Assembly: GCA_001769005.1 (NCBI GenBank) | Contig: MENE01000125.1 | Span: 25,171 to 32,884, forward strand | DNA: 7,714 bases | Direction of reading: 5' to 3' | From: Bacteroidetes bacterium GWA2_31_9b | GTDB lineage: Bacteria > Bacteroidota > Bacteroidia > Bacteroidales > UBA12077 | In this document: positions 5,545 through 7,714 of the stretch, one piece after another | How positions within the stretch are numbered: the first letter of the stretch is position 1 | How the letters are laid out: every line of letters begins with the position of its first letter | The notes under the pieces: generated by a model | The model's input: the letters and a program-made list of their open reading frames with translations, nothing else | Told to the model about the DNA's origin: nothing | The model's database searches: none | Position numbers and translations under genes: made by a program

Positions 5545-7714
5545 TTAGAACTGAATTCTCCATAAAGCCATTGGATACAAAGCCATTTCGTAGTTATAAA
5601 TTATTTCACCATTTGTAGGATCGATTCTTCTTTCGTAAACACTGGTGTAGTTTGTACGATATTGTAAATCCATAGCATATTCAATACTGAATCTTTTCTT
5701 ATTTCGTTTATACCCAACACGAAGATTAATTCTAAAATAATCACTTGGTTGTAATTCATAGGCATTATCCCAATCAAGAACTTCTTTTCCCTGATTCATT
5801 GATTCTTGTACATCAAATGGGACATAAGGTCGTCCACCAGCCCAAGAAGCTCTTAAACCTAAAGATAAAATATTATTTGTATAAACACGAAAATCGTATC
5901 CTGCTAATGCATTAAGAGCAAATTTACCATTAAATGCTGTATTTCTTTTTACTTCATCATATCCGGTATAGGTTGAATTATATAAAGATGCAGTAATCAG
6001 ATAATAAAAGTTATTATTAAAAAATCGTTCAAGTGTAAGCTCTATTCCATAATTCTCACCAGTTCCTTTATTTACAAGGCTATCTATTCGTTCTATAAAA
6101 TACTCAGCTCCATAATTTAAAACAGAATATTCGGGCAAAGTTTCCTTTACTGGAATATCATATAAATATTGATAATATGTTTCAAATTTTAAACGTAAGT
6201 TTTCACTGAATAAGTGATCATATCCAATAACAAACTGGTGGCTTTTAGAAAAATCCAGATCTTTATTTGTTGTAAGATATTCATTGTTTGATAATCTTGA
6301 CTGAGCAAAATAAACCGCTCTGAGTTGCATTTGAGAATGTAGCCCATAACCAATTTTTACTGAGTTTTTATCGTTTAAATCCCAATTAAAACCCATTCGA
6401 GGTTCAATAGAATAAGTATTATTTAAATCGAGAAATTGTCCATGCAAACCAATGTACAACTCTTTATTATCTGTGAATTTATGTTTTAGTTGGGCGTTTA
6501 ACTGAAATAAGTCAAATTGTTCACTTACATCGGTATCTATATCATAAGAATCGTTTGATGCACTACTATCGGCAAAATTGATATAATATCTGTCAACAAT
6601 AAAACCCAAGCTAAAATTGTTCTTGGAGTTTAATTTTTTATTCAATTGAGAGGTAAAACTTGCTTTAACTTCTGTTGATTTTTCTCCAGCCCAAACATAA
6701 GGAATAGGAAAATCTACAGTAAACGTATCAATTTTAGTAGTAACATCTGAACCTTGTAATGAAAGCGATGATTGAATACGAGTATTGCTACTTAAAAAAT
6801 GCAAATAACTTAAAGCTACAACACCAATTTTAGATCCATTGCTTAAATCTTCACCCCAGTTGTTAAATGTCCAATCGCTTTGTTTATCATTTGATTCAAA
6901 CATTTCAATATAGCTGGATCCACCAACACCGAATAGTGTCCATCTACCTTTTGATGTTGGGAAATTAAATTTAAACGTTAAATCCTGATATTTGGTAGTT
7001 TCAACTTCGGCTCCTAATAAATCAAGAATATCTACCATTGAGTAACGATAGGTTATAAGGTATGAAGCTTTTTTATTTTTTGAGAAAGGGCCTTCAGTAC
7101 CAAATTCAAGTCCATTATAACCCAATTCCAACCAATATTCACGTTTTTCATTGTTCCCTGTTCTCATTTTTAAATCGAAAACTCCAGCTAATGCGTTACC
7201 ATATTCGGCAGGAAAAGCTCCTGTAAGAAAATCAGAATTTGTAAGCAGGTTATTATTTAATATGGTAATTGGCCCACCTGTTGAACCAGAAGCTGCAAAA
7301 TGGTTTGGATTAGGAATCTCTATTCCATCGAGTCGCCATAATAAACCAGTTGAAGAGTTTCCTCTAATTACAATATCGTTTCGATTATCACGTACAGACA
7401 TAACTCCTGCATAGTTAGCAGCCATACGTGCAGGATCTCCATAACTGCCGGGATAACGATTTGTTTCATCTACAGTAAATGAACGAGCACTTATAGTTGC
7501 CATTTTATTATTAGCTTGGTCTTTTCTTGCATATCCTTTAACAACAACTTCGTCAATATTTGTTACTGATTGTTCTAACTCAATTTTTAGAACTGTTTCT
7601 TTTGCAGATATAACAACAATATTATCAAATGTTTGGGTTTTATAACCTACAGAACTAACTTGTAACGATTGTCTTCCAACTTCTACTTTCTCAAGTCGGA
7701 ATTTACCACTCTCG
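5545..7714 (-). CDS. TonB-dependent outer-membrane receptor (5' end outside window)
   Basis: The C-terminal 722 residues of a TonB-dependent receptor that imports an unknown ligand across the outer membrane using TonB energy. The frame stays open from the stop at 5545 to the right edge, so the Met at 7503 is internal and the true start lies beyond 7714. Counting from the edge, residues 1-48 are the end of a carboxypeptidase-regulatory-like domain (GKFRLEKVEVGRQSLQVSSV). Next come NIDEVVVKG (52-60), a TonB-box-like linker, and the plug with IVIRGNSSTGLLWRLDGIEI and GAFPAEYGNALAGVFDLK. The beta barrel follows and ends in ALYPMALWRIQF, whose terminal Phe is the outer-membrane assembly signal. 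No SusD-like gene follows, and the expected length is below that of SusC proteins, so a glycan-uptake SusCD pair is unlikely. The gene heads a probable operon with the WG-repeat and radical SAM genes. The ligand is unknown. Confidence 0.93.
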   Translation of the reverse strand, partial: ESGKFRLEKVEVGRQSLQVSSVGYKTQTFDNIVVISAKETVLKIELEQSVTNIDEVVVKGYARKDQANNKMATISARSFTVDETNRYPGSYGDPARMAANYAGVMSVRDNRNDIVIRGNSSTGLLWRLDGIEIPNPNHFAASGSTGGPITILNNNLLTNSDFLTGAFPAEYGNALAGVFDLKMRTGNNEKREYWLELGYNGLEFGTEGPFSKNKKASYLITYRYSMVDILDLLGAEVETTKYQDLTFKFNFPTSKGRWTLFGVGGSSYIEMFESNDKQSDWTFNNWGEDLSNGSKIGVVALSYLHFLSSNTRIQSSLSLQGSDVTTKIDTFTVDFPIPYVWAGEKSTEVKASFTSQLNKKLNSKNNFSLGFIVDRYYINFADSSASNDSYDIDTDVSEQFDLFQLNAQLKHKFTDNKELYIGLHGQFLDLNNTYSIEPRMGFNWDLNDKNSVKIGYGLHSQMQLRAVYFAQSRLSNNEYLTTNKDLDFSKSHQFVIGYDHLFSENLRLKFETYYQYLYDIPVKETLPEYSVLNYGAEYFIERIDSLVNKGTGENYGIELTLERFFNNNFYYLITASLYNSTYTGYDEVKRNTAFNGKFALNALAGYDFRVYTNNILSLGLRASWAGGRPYVPFDVQESMNQGKEVLDWDNAYELQPSDYFRINLRVGYKRNKKRFSIEYAMDLQYRTNYTSVYERRIDPTNGEIIYNYEMALYPMALWRIQF

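Noticed and set aside
7151..7414. 87-codon + strand open frame
   Set aside because: It is antisense to the plug domain of the receptor.
7501..7503. Met at 7503 as start of the TonB-dependent receptor
   Set aside because: The frame stays open for 70 more codons to the window edge and encodes the end of a carboxypeptidase-regulatory-like domain and the DEVVVKG linker, so this Met is internal.
5545..7714. SusC-type glycan importer
   Set aside because: No SusD-like lipoprotein gene follows, and the receptor looks shorter than SusC proteins.
3027..7714. Cobalamin-uptake operon (B12 receptor next to a B12-type radical SAM enzyme)
   Set aside because: Nothing in the receptor identifies a cobalamin ligand, no BtuFCD-like genes are present, and no B12 riboswitch sequence is visible inside the window.

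Overview
The window looks like a chromosomal piece from an AT-rich member of the Bacteroidota, perhaps a Bacteroidales/Marinilabiliales-like lineage. The grounds are an outer-membrane TonB-dependent receptor with an N-terminal carboxypeptidase-regulatory-like domain, a secreted WG-repeat protein, Sec signal peptides that are very short and AT-rich at the DNA level, and an absence of Shine-Dalgarno sequences before almost every gene. This is inference from gene content; no rRNA or other taxonomic marker is present.

Left part (1-1646, + strand): three tightly packed genes, probably the tail of a longer fatty-acid or polyketide-type operon that begins left of the window. They encode an acyl carrier protein with an intact DSL serine, a small AcpS-type phosphopantetheinyl transferase that could load it, and a FabD-fold acyltransferase. 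The acyltransferase keeps the Ser-His dyad but has lost the residues FabD uses for the oxyanion hole (Gln) and for the malonyl carboxylate (Arg). A perfect 16-bp hairpin with a GAGA loop follows and probably ends transcription from both sides.

Middle part (1664-2874, - strand): a compact three-gene unit. The first gene encodes a secreted superoxide-reductase-like (SORL) Ig-fold protein behind a perfect AGGAGG ribosome binding site. Two bases after its stop begins a 61-residue two-helix membrane protein with an H-x13-H pair, and 30 bp further on lies a secreted protein of unknown function. I propose that the first two form a periplasmic redox centre and a miniature membrane haem protein that feeds it electrons. 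This is the most interesting hypothesis in the window. It rests on motif reading only.

Right part (3027-7714, - strand): an apparent operon running TonB-dependent receptor (its 5' end lies beyond the right edge), WG-repeat protein, then B12-binding-type radical SAM protein. The last two genes are 2 bp apart. The WG protein has ten repeats arranged as an exact 103-residue three-repeat superunit, present three times. No RNA genes, CRISPR arrays, insertion sequences or attachment sites were seen. The longest gene-free stretch (2863-3026) is 164 bp and holds short direct repeats.
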